A DNA stretch of 36,419 nucleotides from NCBI GenBank assembly GCA_002438845.1, contig DJRG01000036.1, forward strand, positions 1-36,419, read 5' to 3'. Within the stretch, counting starts at the first letter, position 1, and each line of letters begins with the position of its first letter. The stretch comes from Bacteroidales bacterium UBA6366. Lineage in GTDB: Bacteria; Bacteroidota; Bacteroidia; Bacteroidales; UBA932. Shown piece by piece: positions 1 through 7,173 of this stretch. Under the pieces are notes generated by a model. The model made no database searches. It was not told the DNA's origin and saw only the letters and a list, made by a program, of their open reading frames with translations. Made by a program: the position numbers and the translations under genes.

Positions 1-93
1 CCATTCTCAGGGAAGGTCAGTGACTGCAACTGACGCAAAGGAGCAAGGTAGCAGGACGGGAACCTTATCTTCTCGCCTAGATTAAATTTCTCA

Positions 94-169
94 GTTTGGT
101 GCAACTATGCCATTGCAAAAATCTAAGTTTGGTGCATAATACTCTCTATAAATTTGTTTGTTTGGTGCA
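94..169 (+). repeat. Three GTTTGGTGCA boxes at a 33-bp period
   Basis: GTTTGGTGCA occurs at 94-103, 127-136 and 160-169, so each start is exactly 33 bp from the last. That places the copies on nearly the same face of the helix. The spacers differ, although two copies continue as AA.TAT. The array ends 35 bp before the ATPase start. It could be a cooperative operator or a set of overlapping promoter elements. Ten-base repeats in three copies are too short and too few to be a CRISPR array. Confidence 0.75.
124..156 (+). promoter_or_regulatory. Candidate -7 boxes for the AAA ATPase gene
   Basis: Two matches to the Bacteroidota -7 consensus TAnnTTTG are present: TAAGTTTG at 124-131, which overlaps the second GTTTGGTGCA box, and TAAATTTG at 149-156. 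The second would give a leader of about 40 nt before the ATG at 205. No clear -33 TTTG was seen, so which box is used is inferred. Confidence 0.45.
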
Positions 170-204
170 AGTATATTATTTTTGTTCCTAAGAAACAATG
201 ATTT

Positions 205-1551
205 ATGAAAAGAAAGATATATGATTCCCTTTTAAGGTGGAAAAATGAAGAGAAAGGAAAGGTTGCTCTCCTAATAGAGGGTGCCAGACGGGTGGGAAAG
301 AGTTTTATAGTGGAAGAGTTCGCCAAGAATGAGTATAAGTCATATATTCTTGTGGATTTTGCACACATCAGCAAATCCATGAAAGAAGTCTTTGATGAAT
401 ACCTGAATGAAACAGATACTTTTCTTCTCTTCTTACAAAATGTCGCAGGCGTTCAGTTGTATGAGAGAAAGTCGTTGATCATTTTCGATGAGGTTCAGAA
501 ATATCCTATGGCGCGACAAGCCATCAAACACCTTGTCGCAGACGGACGATATGACTACATAGAAACTGGGTCTCTTGTAAGCATCAATGAGAACACGGAA
601 GACATTCTGCTACCATCTGAAGAAAGACCTCTTCAAATGTTTCCAATGGATTTTGAGGAGTTTTTGTGGGCACTGGGAGACGAGATGACCATGCCGTTCA
701 TCAAGACGTGTTTCGAGAATCGGTGCCAGCTTGGACCGATGCACCGTAAAGCGATGACCTTATTTCGGCAATATCTCATCGTTGGAGGAATGCCTCAAGC
801 AGTAAAAGAGTTTGTGGAAACGGGAATATTCCGAAGAGTGGACATCGTGAAGCGGGATATTTTGGCATTATACCGTCGTAGCATTGACAAGCATGTCAAG
901 GGTTACACAGAAAAAGTCAAAGCCGTGTGGGATCAGATTCCCGGGGAACTACAGAAACACGAAAAAAAGTTTCGCCTTGCAAGTTTAGGTGAAGGTGCAA
1001 GGTATAGAAGCTACGAGTCATCATTTATGTGGCTGCAAGACGCACGTTTTGTGAATATCTGCTATGGTGTCACAGAACCTCAGGTTGGCATGAGGCTGAA
1101 AAGAGATGACCAGACTTTCAAATGCTACATGGGTGACACAGGACTCTTGATTTCCCACGCATTCGATGATAAAGCCATCCAAGGAGAAGAGTTGTATCAG
1201 AAACTTCTTCTTGGCAAGTTGGAAATCAACGAGGGAATGCTAATGGAAAATATTGTCGCTCAGATGCTTGTAGCAAATGGCCACTCTTTGTATTTCTACA
1301 GCAATTACTCGACGGTCGCCGAGGATAGGATGGAGGTCGATTTCCTTGTTGAAAAACCGACACTGACCAACGCACATAATATTAGCCCCTTGGAAGTGAA
1401 GTCCGGCAAATACTCCGCCTTTTCGTCACTAGCAAAATTCCGTGAAAAATTCAAAGGACAGCTTCATACTTCATACATAATTCATACTCTAGATTATAAA
1501 GAGGAAAACGGTTATGTGTTTATCCCAATGTATATGACACCACTTCTGTAA
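205..1551 (+). CDS. AAA ATPase with DUF4143/nuclease-like C-terminal region
   Basis: A 448-residue protein of the AAA_14/DUF4143 type common in Bacteroidota. Residues 26-33 (GARRVGKS) are a Walker A loop, and IIFDEVQKYP near residue 92 is a Walker B. The C-terminal part contains EVDFLV and, about 25 residues later, PLEVKSGK, the D...ExK arrangement of PD-(D/E)XK nuclease-like folds. The substrate and cellular role of this family are not established, and it is often found as a mobile or lineage-variable gene. Its sequence is AT-rich compared with aroC and sufB beside it, which suggests a separate origin. It is monocistronic and convergent with aroC. The start at 205 is the first in-frame ATG and gives the usual family N-terminus shortly before the Walker A. 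The family call is firm; the function is unknown. Confidence 0.85.
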   Translation: MKRKIYDSLLRWKNEEKGKVALLIEGARRVGKSFIVEEFAKNEYKSYILVDFAHISKSMKEVFDEYLNETDTFLLFLQNVAGVQLYERKSLIIFDEVQKYPMARQAIKHLVADGRYDYIETGSLVSINENTEDILLPSEERPLQMFPMDFEEFLWALGDEMTMPFIKTCFENRCQLGPMHRKAMTLFRQYLIVGGMPQAVKEFVETGIFRRVDIVKRDILALYRRSIDKHVKGYTEKVKAVWDQIPGELQKHEKKFRLASLGEGARYRSYESSFMWLQDARFVNICYGVTEPQVGMRLKRDDQTFKCYMGDTGLLISHAFDDKAIQGEELYQKLLLGKLEINEGMLMENIVAQMLVANGHSLYFYSNYSTVAEDRMEVDFLVEKPTLTNAHNISPLEVKSGKYSAFSSLAKFREKFKGQLHTSYIIHTLDYKEENGYVFIPMYMTPLL

Positions 1552-1573
1552 AAGTCCATCCATATTCTACGTT

Positions 1574-1715
1574 TAGTGGGCGGCAAATAATAAGTTGCCT
1601 AAGATTAAACTAGCCGAGTAGGAACCGTGGCAGTTAACACATTGGCATTCAAGCGAAAACAATGATGTTCCGGCGCCTGATTCGGGACAGAAACATCATT
1701 ATTGACCGCCCATTA
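1574..1715. repeat. 142-bp element bounded by imperfect 20-bp inverted repeats
   Basis: The left end (1574-1593, beginning TAGTGGGCGG) and the reverse complement of the right end (1696-1715, beginning TAATGGGCGG) match at 16 of 20 positions. The element fills nearly all of the gap between the convergent ATPase and aroC genes. It could be a MITE remnant or a large shared terminator structure. No coding potential was seen. Confidence 0.45.
1660..1700 (-). terminator. Stem-loop between ATPase gene and aroC
   Basis: AATGATGTT (1661-1669) pairs with AACATCATT (1692-1700), and neighbouring pairs extend the stem if wobble is allowed. Read on the minus strand, the stem is followed by TTGTTTT, so it could end aroC transcription. 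The stem is AT-rich and the loop long, so this is only a candidate. Confidence 0.4.
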
Positions 1716-1723
1716 TCAACCTA

Positions 1724-2713
1724 TTAAATGCCACGGACCGCAGCAAGGTCGGCGAGGACGATGGCGGTGACGGCCTCGATGATGACGGGGGTGCGGAGGG
1801 CGAAGCAGACATCGTGGCGGCCGGGGACGTTGAGGGTGGTTTGCTCTCCGGTCTTTACGTTGAGGGTGGTCTGGGACCTGGAGATGCTGGAGGTCGGTTT
1901 GAAAGCAATGCGGAAGACTATCGGGGAACCGTTCGTGATGCCGCCGTTGACTCCGCCGGAACCGTTCTTGACCACAGTCACGGCACCGCCTTTAAGTTCA
2001 AGAGGATCATTGTGTTCCGAGCCTTTCATCCGCGCTGCTGCGAAACCGTCACCGAATTCTATTCCGCGGACCCCGGGGATGGAGAACACAGCATGGGAAA
2101 TCAGAGACTCCACCGAATCGAAGAACGGTTCTCCAAGACCGGCTTGAACACCGGTTATCCGGCATTCGACTATGCCACCGAGCGAGTCGCCTTCCTTGGC
2201 TGTTCTGCCCAGAAGATTGTCCCACTTTGACTTGTCGGCCTCCCCTCCAATCTCTACCAAATCAGCCTTACAACAAATCGCAGGGAGCATTTTCTTGGCA
2301 ATGACCCCGGCGGCGACAAGCGGAAGGGTTATCCTGCCGGAGAAATGTCCACCTCCACGAGGATCGTTGAATCCGTTCCACTTGACAGAAGCGACATAGT
2401 CAGCGTGACCGGGACGCGGAACCGCCTTCAAGGCCTCATAGTCAGAAGACCGGGTGTTGTTGTTTCTGAATATGATCGCGACTGGCGCTCCCGTTGTGTG
2501 CCCTTCAAACACTCCGCTGAGGATCTCCGGCTCGTCCGCCTCGATGCGTGGCGTGGTGCCTTTCGCCCCGCTCTTACGCCGAAGGATGTCCGGCATAAAG
2601 TCCTCAACACAAAGTTCAATCCCCGGCTTGACTCCATCCACAACCACTCCGATAGCCGCTCCATGCGACTCCCCGAAGATCTCCACCCTGAAATTCCGTC
2701 CAAATGCGTTCAT
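1724..2713 (-). CDS. aroC: Chorismate synthase
   Basis: Catalyses the last step of the shikimate pathway, converting 5-enolpyruvylshikimate-3-phosphate to chorismate with reduced FMN. The 329 residues carry family motifs throughout: GESHGAAIG at the N-terminus, PRPGHADYVASVKW, GGGHFSGRITLPL, EFGDGFAAARMKGSEHND, GGVNGGITNGSPIVFRIAFK and GRHDVCFALRTPVI near the end. The protein is slightly shorter than the common 350-360 residues, but no core motif is missing. The start gives the typical N-terminus MNAFGRNFRVEIFGESHG. It is expressed alone from a promoter that lies just inside the edge of the neighbouring repeat element, and it converges on the AAA ATPase gene. Confidence 0.96.
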   Translation of the reverse strand: MNAFGRNFRVEIFGESHGAAIGVVVDGVKPGIELCVEDFMPDILRRKSGAKGTTPRIEADEPEILSGVFEGHTTGAPVAIIFRNNNTRSSDYEALKAVPRPGHADYVASVKWNGFNDPRGGGHFSGRITLPLVAAGVIAKKMLPAICCKADLVEIGGEADKSKWDNLLGRTAKEGDSLGGIVECRITGVQAGLGEPFFDSVESLISHAVFSIPGVRGIEFGDGFAAARMKGSEHNDPLELKGGAVTVVKNGSGGVNGGITNGSPIVFRIAFKPTSSISRSQTTLNVKTGEQTTLNVPGRHDVCFALRTPVIIEAVTAIVLADLAAVRGI

Positions 2714-2742
2714 ATATTCGAAAAATTAATAATCCTCTTGTA

Positions 2743-2750
2743 CAAAAATA
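2743..2750 (-). promoter_or_regulatory. Candidate -7 box for aroC
   Basis: On the minus strand this reads TATTTTTG, an exact TAnnTTTG match, 30 bp upstream of the aroC start codon. The end of the MITE-like element begins 19 bp further upstream. No TTG was seen at the expected -33 position. Confidence 0.5.
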
Positions 2751-2768
2751 CACTTTTCTTATGGAATA

Positions 2769-2931
2769 AGAAGTTGTTTTGATTTATTTGAAATGTTCTT
2801 TGAGGTGAAATAATCTTCATTTTTTTCCCGCTTCTTCAGTCAGATAGCACCGCTATCCTCCTTGGAAGAAGCGGTCAAAACTGAAGTTTTTCACTCTCAA
2901 AACTTCAAACAAACAAATCAAAACAGCTTCT
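2769..2931. mobile_element. MITE-like non-coding element, copy 1 (163 bp)
   Basis: The ends are near-perfect inverted repeats: AGAAGTTGTTTTGATTT at the left and AAATCAAAACAGCTTCT at the right. The inside is rich in stems: CCGCTTCTTC pairs with GAAGAAGCGG around an inner GATAGC/GCTATC, and TGAAGTTTT (2882-2890) pairs with AAAACTTCA (2899-2907). The same element lies in opposite orientation at 12153-12390, where it carries an extra module. No open reading frame was seen. It may move by a transposase encoded elsewhere, or be a structured intergenic repeat. Confidence 0.7.
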
Positions 2932-2950
2932 AAAATATGGACCCATGTAT

Positions 2951-3223
2951 TTTAGGCTTGCTCTAGATTCCTTCGGTAACACTTACAGCCCCAAATGCTC
3001 CTCAAGAGTGCATCCCGCACTCTTGGGAAACGATTTTCCCTCTTTTCGTCTCCCGTGAGTGCTTCGGTGGCGTTTTCGATTGACATTTGACCTCTTCATT
3101 GTCTATGAAAAGCTTGCTTGTTAGAGACTATATGATGTTCATTGATATGCGTGACTCTACACTTTGTACTTGTAATCCATAACAAGACCACGTAGGCTGT
3201 GCATTACTACGAGCAAGCCTAAA
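2951..3223. repeat. 273-bp element bounded by perfect 13-bp inverted repeats
   Basis: TTTAGGCTTGCTC (2951-2963) and GAGCAAGCCTAAA (3211-3223) are exact reverse complements. The interior has a stem of 9 bp, CAAGAGTGC with GCACTCTTG around the loop ATCCC, and a GGGAAA/TTTCCC stem just after it. It starts 19 bp beyond the MITE-like element and ends 25 bp before the sufB promoter box. It could be another miniature element or a structured RNA gene. No protein was recognised. Confidence 0.5.
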
Positions 3224-3247
3224 GTGCATAAGTCCGATAAAATATGC

Positions 3248-3255
3248 TATCTTTG
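3248..3255 (+). promoter_or_regulatory. Candidate -7 box for the suf operon
   Basis: TATCTTTG is an exact TAnnTTTG match 63 bp before the sufB start, which would leave a leader of nearly 60 nt. No TTG was seen at the -33 distance. Known Suf regulators such as an IscR site were not recognised. Confidence 0.5.
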
Positions 3256-3318
3256 TATAATTCAATCCACAAAATCGCTTTTGTGACAGAAAAGCAGTCA
3301 TAATGAGGAAAAACGATA

Positions 3319-4767
3319 ATGGACATCAAGGAAGAAGACAAGATAATCAAAGAGGTCACCAGGCAGGAGTACAAGGAGGGCTTCGTCACGGAGGTCGGCC
3401 AGGACTTCATCCCCAAGGGGCTGAACGAGGACATCATACGCACCATCTCGCGGCTCAAGGAGGAGCCGGAATGGATGCTGGAATTCCGGCTAGATGCTTT
3501 CAGGAAGTGGCAGAGGATGGAGATGCCAGAGTGGGGTCACCTGGACATGCCTAAGATTGATTTTCAGGACATCATCTACTACGCAGCCCCGAAGAAGAAT
3601 TCGGAGCGCCCGAAGGAGATCGACCCGAAGCTGGAGGAGACGTTCGAGAAATTGGGCATTCCGGTGAGGGAGCGCGAGGCTCTGGCCGGTGTCGTGGCCG
3701 TCGATGCGGTCTTCGACTCGGTCTCTGTGGCTACAACATTCAGGGCTTCGCTGGCGGAGAAGGGAATCATATTCTGCAGTTTCTCGGAAGCCGTAAAGGA
3801 GCATCCGGATCTTGTGCGGAAATATCTCGCCTCGGTGGTGCCTGTGGGAGACAATTTCTTCGCGGCGCTCAACTCGGCAGTCTTCAGCGACGGCAGTTTC
3901 TGCTATATTCCCAAAGGAGTCAAATGCCCGATGGAACTTTCCAGCTACTTCAGAATCAACGCGAAAGGCACAGGGCAGTTCGAAAGGACACTCATCGTGG
4001 CGGACGAGGGGTCGCAGCTGAGCTACATGGAGGGCTGCACGGCTCCTATGCGTGACGAGAACCAGCTGCATGCGGCGGTGGTAGAGATCGTGGTCGAGAA
4101 AGACGCCGACGTGAAATATTCAACAGTGCAGAACTGGTACCCTGGAGACGCGCAGGGTCGCGGAGGCATCCTTAACCTCGTGACCAAGAGGGGAATATGC
4201 AAAGGCAGCGGCTCGCATCTCAGCTGGACGCAGGTCGAGACCGGTTCGGCGATCACCTGGAAGTACCCTTCCACTATCCTGAAAGGCGACTACTCCTCGT
4301 CGGAGTTCTACTCGGTCGCCGTGACGAACAACTACCAGCAGGCGGACACCGGCACAAAGATGATCCACATCGGGCGCGGCACTAAGAGCCGGATCGTAAG
4401 TAAAGGAATATCAGCGGGTCACAGCCAGAACAGTTACCGTGGTCTGGTCCGGATGAACGCTGGGGCCACCGGGGCGCGCAACTATTCGCAGTGCGACAGC
4501 CTTCTGATCGGCTCTCAGTGCGGGGCGCACACGTTTCCGGACATCCAGAGCGCGAATCCTACGGCCATCGTGGAGCACGAGGCCACAACCTCGAAGATCA
4601 GCGACGAGCAGCTGTTCTACTGCAACCAGAGAGGCCTCGGACCGGAGGATGCGGTCGGCCTGATTGTCAACGGCTACGCCCACGAGGTGCTTTCCCGTCT
4701 CCCGATGGAGTTCGCTGTCGAAGCCACCAAGCTGCTTCAGGTTTCACTTGAAGGGTCGGTGGGTTAA
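3319..4767 (+). CDS. sufB: Fe-S cluster assembly protein SufB
   Basis: Scaffold subunit of the SufBCD complex in the cytoplasm, on which iron-sulfur clusters are built. The 482 residues match the family's usual length. Typical stretches are KIDFQDIIYYAAPKK near residue 80, CYIPKGVKCPMELSSYFRIN in the middle, and SLLIGSQCGAHTFPDI followed by AIVEHEATTSKISDEQLFY near the C-terminus, which holds the Glu/His region that contacts SufD. GAGG about 10 bp before the ATG is a possible ribosome binding site. It is the first gene of an operon with pnuC, sufC, sufD and ispE. No sufS or sufE homologue is present in the window, so the cysteine desulfurase must be encoded elsewhere. Confidence 0.97.
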   Translation: MDIKEEDKIIKEVTRQEYKEGFVTEVGQDFIPKGLNEDIIRTISRLKEEPEWMLEFRLDAFRKWQRMEMPEWGHLDMPKIDFQDIIYYAAPKKNSERPKEIDPKLEETFEKLGIPVREREALAGVVAVDAVFDSVSVATTFRASLAEKGIIFCSFSEAVKEHPDLVRKYLASVVPVGDNFFAALNSAVFSDGSFCYIPKGVKCPMELSSYFRINAKGTGQFERTLIVADEGSQLSYMEGCTAPMRDENQLHAAVVEIVVEKDADVKYSTVQNWYPGDAQGRGGILNLVTKRGICKGSGSHLSWTQVETGSAITWKYPSTILKGDYSSSEFYSVAVTNNYQQADTGTKMIHIGRGTKSRIVSKGISAGHSQNSYRGLVRMNAGATGARNYSQCDSLLIGSQCGAHTFPDIQSANPTAIVEHEATTSKISDEQLFYCNQRGLGPEDAVGLIVNGYAHEVLSRLPMEFAVEATKLLQVSLEGSVG

Positions 4768-4779
4768 TGAATAAATTTT

Positions 4780-5439
4780 ATGAAATTCTTTGATATAGAA
4801 AACATTGCGTTCACATTAGGCGGAACGGGAGTGAGCTTTCTGGAGCTGATCGGGGTCATCGCGGGGCTTACCTGCGTGGTGCTGGCCGGGCGCAACAGCA
4901 AGTACAACTTCTGGGTCGGCTACTTATACAACATCCTGCTGTTCGCGCTATTCTGGCAGAGGCACTTGTACTCAGCGATGCTTCTCCAGCCGGTTGCGTT
5001 CGGAATCAACGCTTTCGGGCACTGGAGATGGACACATCCGAGGCCGGAAGAACAGAGTTCAAAAGACAATTCGGCCCTGAAAGTCACACGGCTTTCGATG
5101 CGGGACTGGTGCATGGCTCTCACAGTCGTGGTTCTGGCAGGCGCCGTCTGGGGATTCGTCCTCAGCAAGTTGGGCACCAGCTGGTTCACGGACATATTCA
5201 CACCCGACCCGACTCCGTGGCTGGATTCGTTCGGATTGATGCTGACGCTTCTCGCGCAGTTCCTTTCCGCCCAAAAGAAGTGGGACTGCTGGATCGTGTG
5301 GCTGGTGGTGAACATCACGAACATCACCCTCTACATCAGCGCCGGACTCATCTTCATGCCGATCGTCAGCGCCCTGTACCTGCTCAACGGCATCTGGTCC
5401 CTCTGGACCTGGTACCGGCTGTACAAGGAGGAGAGGTAG
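4780..5439 (+). CDS. pnuC: Nicotinamide mononucleotide transporter PnuC
   Basis: Inner-membrane protein of 219 residues that takes up nicotinamide mononucleotide or riboside for NAD synthesis. Several hydrophobic segments are visible, including residues 17-37 and the stretch NFWVGYLYNILLFALFW; the tail WDCWIVWLVVNITNITLYI and the following hydrophobic segment match the C-terminal half of PnuC. The start lies 12 bp after sufB, so it is almost certainly cotranscribed. Its position between sufB and sufC is unusual: these two products act in one complex and their genes are normally adjacent. The family call is secure, but related PnuT/PnuX transporters for other vitamins look alike and the substrate is inferred. 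A hairpin separates it from sufC. Confidence 0.88.
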   Translation: MKFFDIENIAFTLGGTGVSFLELIGVIAGLTCVVLAGRNSKYNFWVGYLYNILLFALFWQRHLYSAMLLQPVAFGINAFGHWRWTHPRPEEQSSKDNSALKVTRLSMRDWCMALTVVVLAGAVWGFVLSKLGTSWFTDIFTPDPTPWLDSFGLMLTLLAQFLSAQKKWDCWIVWLVVNITNITLYISAGLIFMPIVSALYLLNGIWSLWTWYRLYKEER

Positions 5440-5479
5440 CCGTGGATAGCAACTGACTAAAGGTGAGCGATTTACGCAT

Positions 5480-5509
5480 TTCCCTTTAGTGGATTCCTAC
5501 CAAAGGGAA
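5480..5509 (+). other. Intercistronic hairpin between pnuC and sufC
   Basis: TTCCCTTT (5480-5487) pairs with AAAGGGAA (5502-5509), and inside it GTGG can pair with CTAC across an ATTC loop. The result is a stem of about 12 pairs with a single mismatch. No T-run follows, so it is more likely a processing, stability or attenuation structure than a full terminator. Confidence 0.5.
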
Positions 5510-5557
5510 CAACGTAAAAGATTGATAACGAGGAGCATAGTCTCCACGCAAAATATA

Positions 5558-6310
5558 ATGAATATGACAGACATATTACTGAAAATAACCGATCTGCACG
5601 CCAGCGTCGGAGACAAGGAGATCCTCAAGGGCATCAACCTTGAGATCCATCGCGGTGAGATTCACGCTGTGATGGGGCCGAACGGGGCCGGCAAAAGCAC
5701 CCTGTCCTCGGTCCTGACCGGCAAACCGAACTATGAGGTCACCGCTGGCTCCATAGAGTTCGACGGCAAGGATCTTCTGGCGATGAAGCCAGAGGAAAGG
5801 GCCTGGGCAGGACTCTTCATGTCCTTCCAGTACCCGATTGAGATTCCGGGCGTGTCCATCACCAACTTCATGAAAACAGCCATCAACTCGAAACTGAAGG
5901 CACAGGGGAAGGAACCGATGAAAGCCGGTGATTTTCTGAAGCTTATGAAGCAGAAGATGGCTTTCGTGCAGATGAAGCCAGAGTTCGCCAAGCGTGAGGT
6001 CAACGTCGGCTTCTCCGGCGGAGAGAAAAAGAGGAACGAGATCTTCCAGATGGCGATGCTCGATCCGACCCTCGCGATCCTTGACGAGACGGACAGCGGA
6101 CTGGACGTGGACGCGCTCAAGATCGTGGCCGACGGAGTGAACGCGCTGCACACTCCGGAAAAGTCAGCGATTGTCATCACCCACTACCAGAAGCTTCTTG
6201 AATATGTCAGGCCGGATGTCGTGCATGTCCTGAAGGACGGCCGCATCGTGGCCACCGGAGGTTACGAACTGATAGACAAGATTGAAAAGGATGGCTTTGA
6301 ACAGTTCTAA
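5558..6310 (+). CDS. sufC: Fe-S cluster assembly ATPase SufC
   Basis: ABC-type ATPase that drives the SufB-SufD scaffold. Counting from 5558, the protein has 250 residues, the usual length. GPNGAGKST is the Walker A, VGFSGGEKKRNEIFQMAML is the SufC-type signature motif with the following helix, LAILDETDSGLDVDAL is the Walker B and D-loop, and VITHYQ is the H-loop. The reading frame is open back to 5489, but the extra 23 residues are basic and unlike SufC. The start MNMTDILLKITDLHA at 5558 (or the next ATG at 5564) is therefore chosen. No good Shine-Dalgarno site precedes it. The end overlaps the start of sufD. Confidence 0.95.
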   Translation: MNMTDILLKITDLHASVGDKEILKGINLEIHRGEIHAVMGPNGAGKSTLSSVLTGKPNYEVTAGSIEFDGKDLLAMKPEERAWAGLFMSFQYPIEIPGVSITNFMKTAINSKLKAQGKEPMKAGDFLKLMKQKMAFVQMKPEFAKREVNVGFSGGEKKRNEIFQMAMLDPTLAILDETDSGLDVDALKIVADGVNALHTPEKSAIVITHYQKLLEYVRPDVVHVLKDGRIVATGGYELIDKIEKDGFEQF

Positions 6311-7169
6311 AAACATAGACCACGGCAATTATATTCCTTCGCCCATTGTGCCGGGAATGAAGGTCGCTGACGGAGAGCATATTCGTAAAGTCTTTGTGCT
6401 CGGCTCCGCAGATGTTGCCACCGGAGCTAATCCAGATTGCATTGGAGCGGTGGTTGGTTCGACAGGCTCACCAACCGTCAAAACGTTCACTGAGACGGCC
6501 ACGGAATCTATCACCGAGCCAACCTCTGATTTGGTCACTGAGCCTGTCGAAGTGACCGGCTTGTCCAGCATTCCGTCCAACATCGAAGTGGGCGCGGACG
6601 CGGCGCTGGATCTGACAGTGATTGTGCTGCCGGGAGTCTCGGCGCGGATTCCTCTGACGATCGATCTGACAGGGGCGCATTCCGAGGTACGGCTTTCAGG
6701 AATATACCTCTGTTCCAGCCACGATGACGTGACGTTCGACATCACGATGCATCACCGCACCGGAGACTGCCGTTCCTGGCAGACATTCAACGGGTTGGCT
6801 ACCGGAGAAGCCCGCTGTGGATTCTTCGGCAAGATCGTGATCGCGCCCGACGCCCAGAGAACCGAGGCGTTTCAGGAGAACCACAACATCCTGCTCTCCG
6901 ACACGGCCAGAGTCAACTCCAAACCTCGGCTGGAAATCTACGCCGATGACGTGAAGTGTTCGCACGGTGCCACCGTCGGGAAACTGAACGAGGACGAGCA
7001 GTTCTACATGCGTTCCAGAGGCATCCCGGAGGAAGAGGCCAAGGTCTTGCAGATGATCTCCTTCGTGGCTCCCGTCCTTGAGACCATCCCGGAAGATGCC
7101 ACCGATGGAGACCTCAGCCGCCCCGCCATCGCTGAACTCGTCGAGAGTGCCATCCGCAGCTTCGCATAA
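6291..7169 (+). CDS. sufD: Fe-S cluster assembly protein SufD, short form with repeat insertion
   Basis: Partner of SufB in the SufBCD scaffold. The C-terminal half is clearly SufD: LEIYADDVKCSHGATVGKLN, then DEQFYMRSRGIPEEEA and MISFVAPVLETIP. The protein has about 292 residues, well short of the 400-plus usual for SufD, and the N-terminal helical region is mostly absent. Residues 54-62 and 66-89 come from the palindromic repeat family, including an eight-residue tandem repeat (TETATESI, TEPTSDLV, TEPVEVTG). The ATG at 6291 overlaps the end of sufC by 20 bp; a TTG at 6282 is also in frame, and the ATG at M22 of this product is another option. The frame is intact, so it is called a gene rather than a pseudogene, with some doubt about full function. 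Confidence 0.88.
   Translation: MALNSSKNIDHGNYIPSPIVPGMKVADGEHIRKVFVLGSADVATGANPDCIGAVVGSTGSPTVKTFTETATESITEPTSDLVTEPVEVTGLSSIPSNIEVGADAALDLTVIVLPGVSARIPLTIDLTGAHSEVRLSGIYLCSSHDDVTFDITMHHRTGDCRSWQTFNGLATGEARCGFFGKIVIAPDAQRTEAFQENHNILLSDTARVNSKPRLEIYADDVKCSHGATVGKLNEDEQFYMRSRGIPEEEAKVLQMISFVAPVLETIPEDATDGDLSRPAIAELVESAIRSFA
6452..6558. repeat. Palindromic repeats and 24-bp tandem array inside sufD
   Basis: Two palindrome copies lie in opposite orientations: 6452-6476 with arms GGTTGGT/ACCAACC, and 6533-6557 with arms GGTCACT/AGTGACC. Three 24-bp units at 6487-6510, 6511-6534 and 6535-6558 begin TCACTGAG, TCACCGAG and TCACTGAG. The last unit coincides with the second palindrome. All changes keep the reading frame. 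Confidence 0.85.
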
Positions 7170-7173
7170 GAAT

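Noticed and set aside
94..169. CRISPR-like regular repeats
   Set aside because: The repeat is only 10 bp, there are three copies, and no cas genes are present.
205..1551. AAA ATPase as a transposase or IS element gene
   Set aside because: Its motifs are those of the AAA_14/DUF4143 family, and no terminal inverted repeats or target duplications flank it.
3256..3318. A riboswitch in the suf leader
   Set aside because: The predicted leader is only about 60 nt and shows no known aptamer features.
6291..7169. sufD as a pseudogene
   Set aside because: Although short, the frame is intact, the conserved C-terminal core is present, it overlaps sufC as in working operons, and ispE follows 4 bp later.
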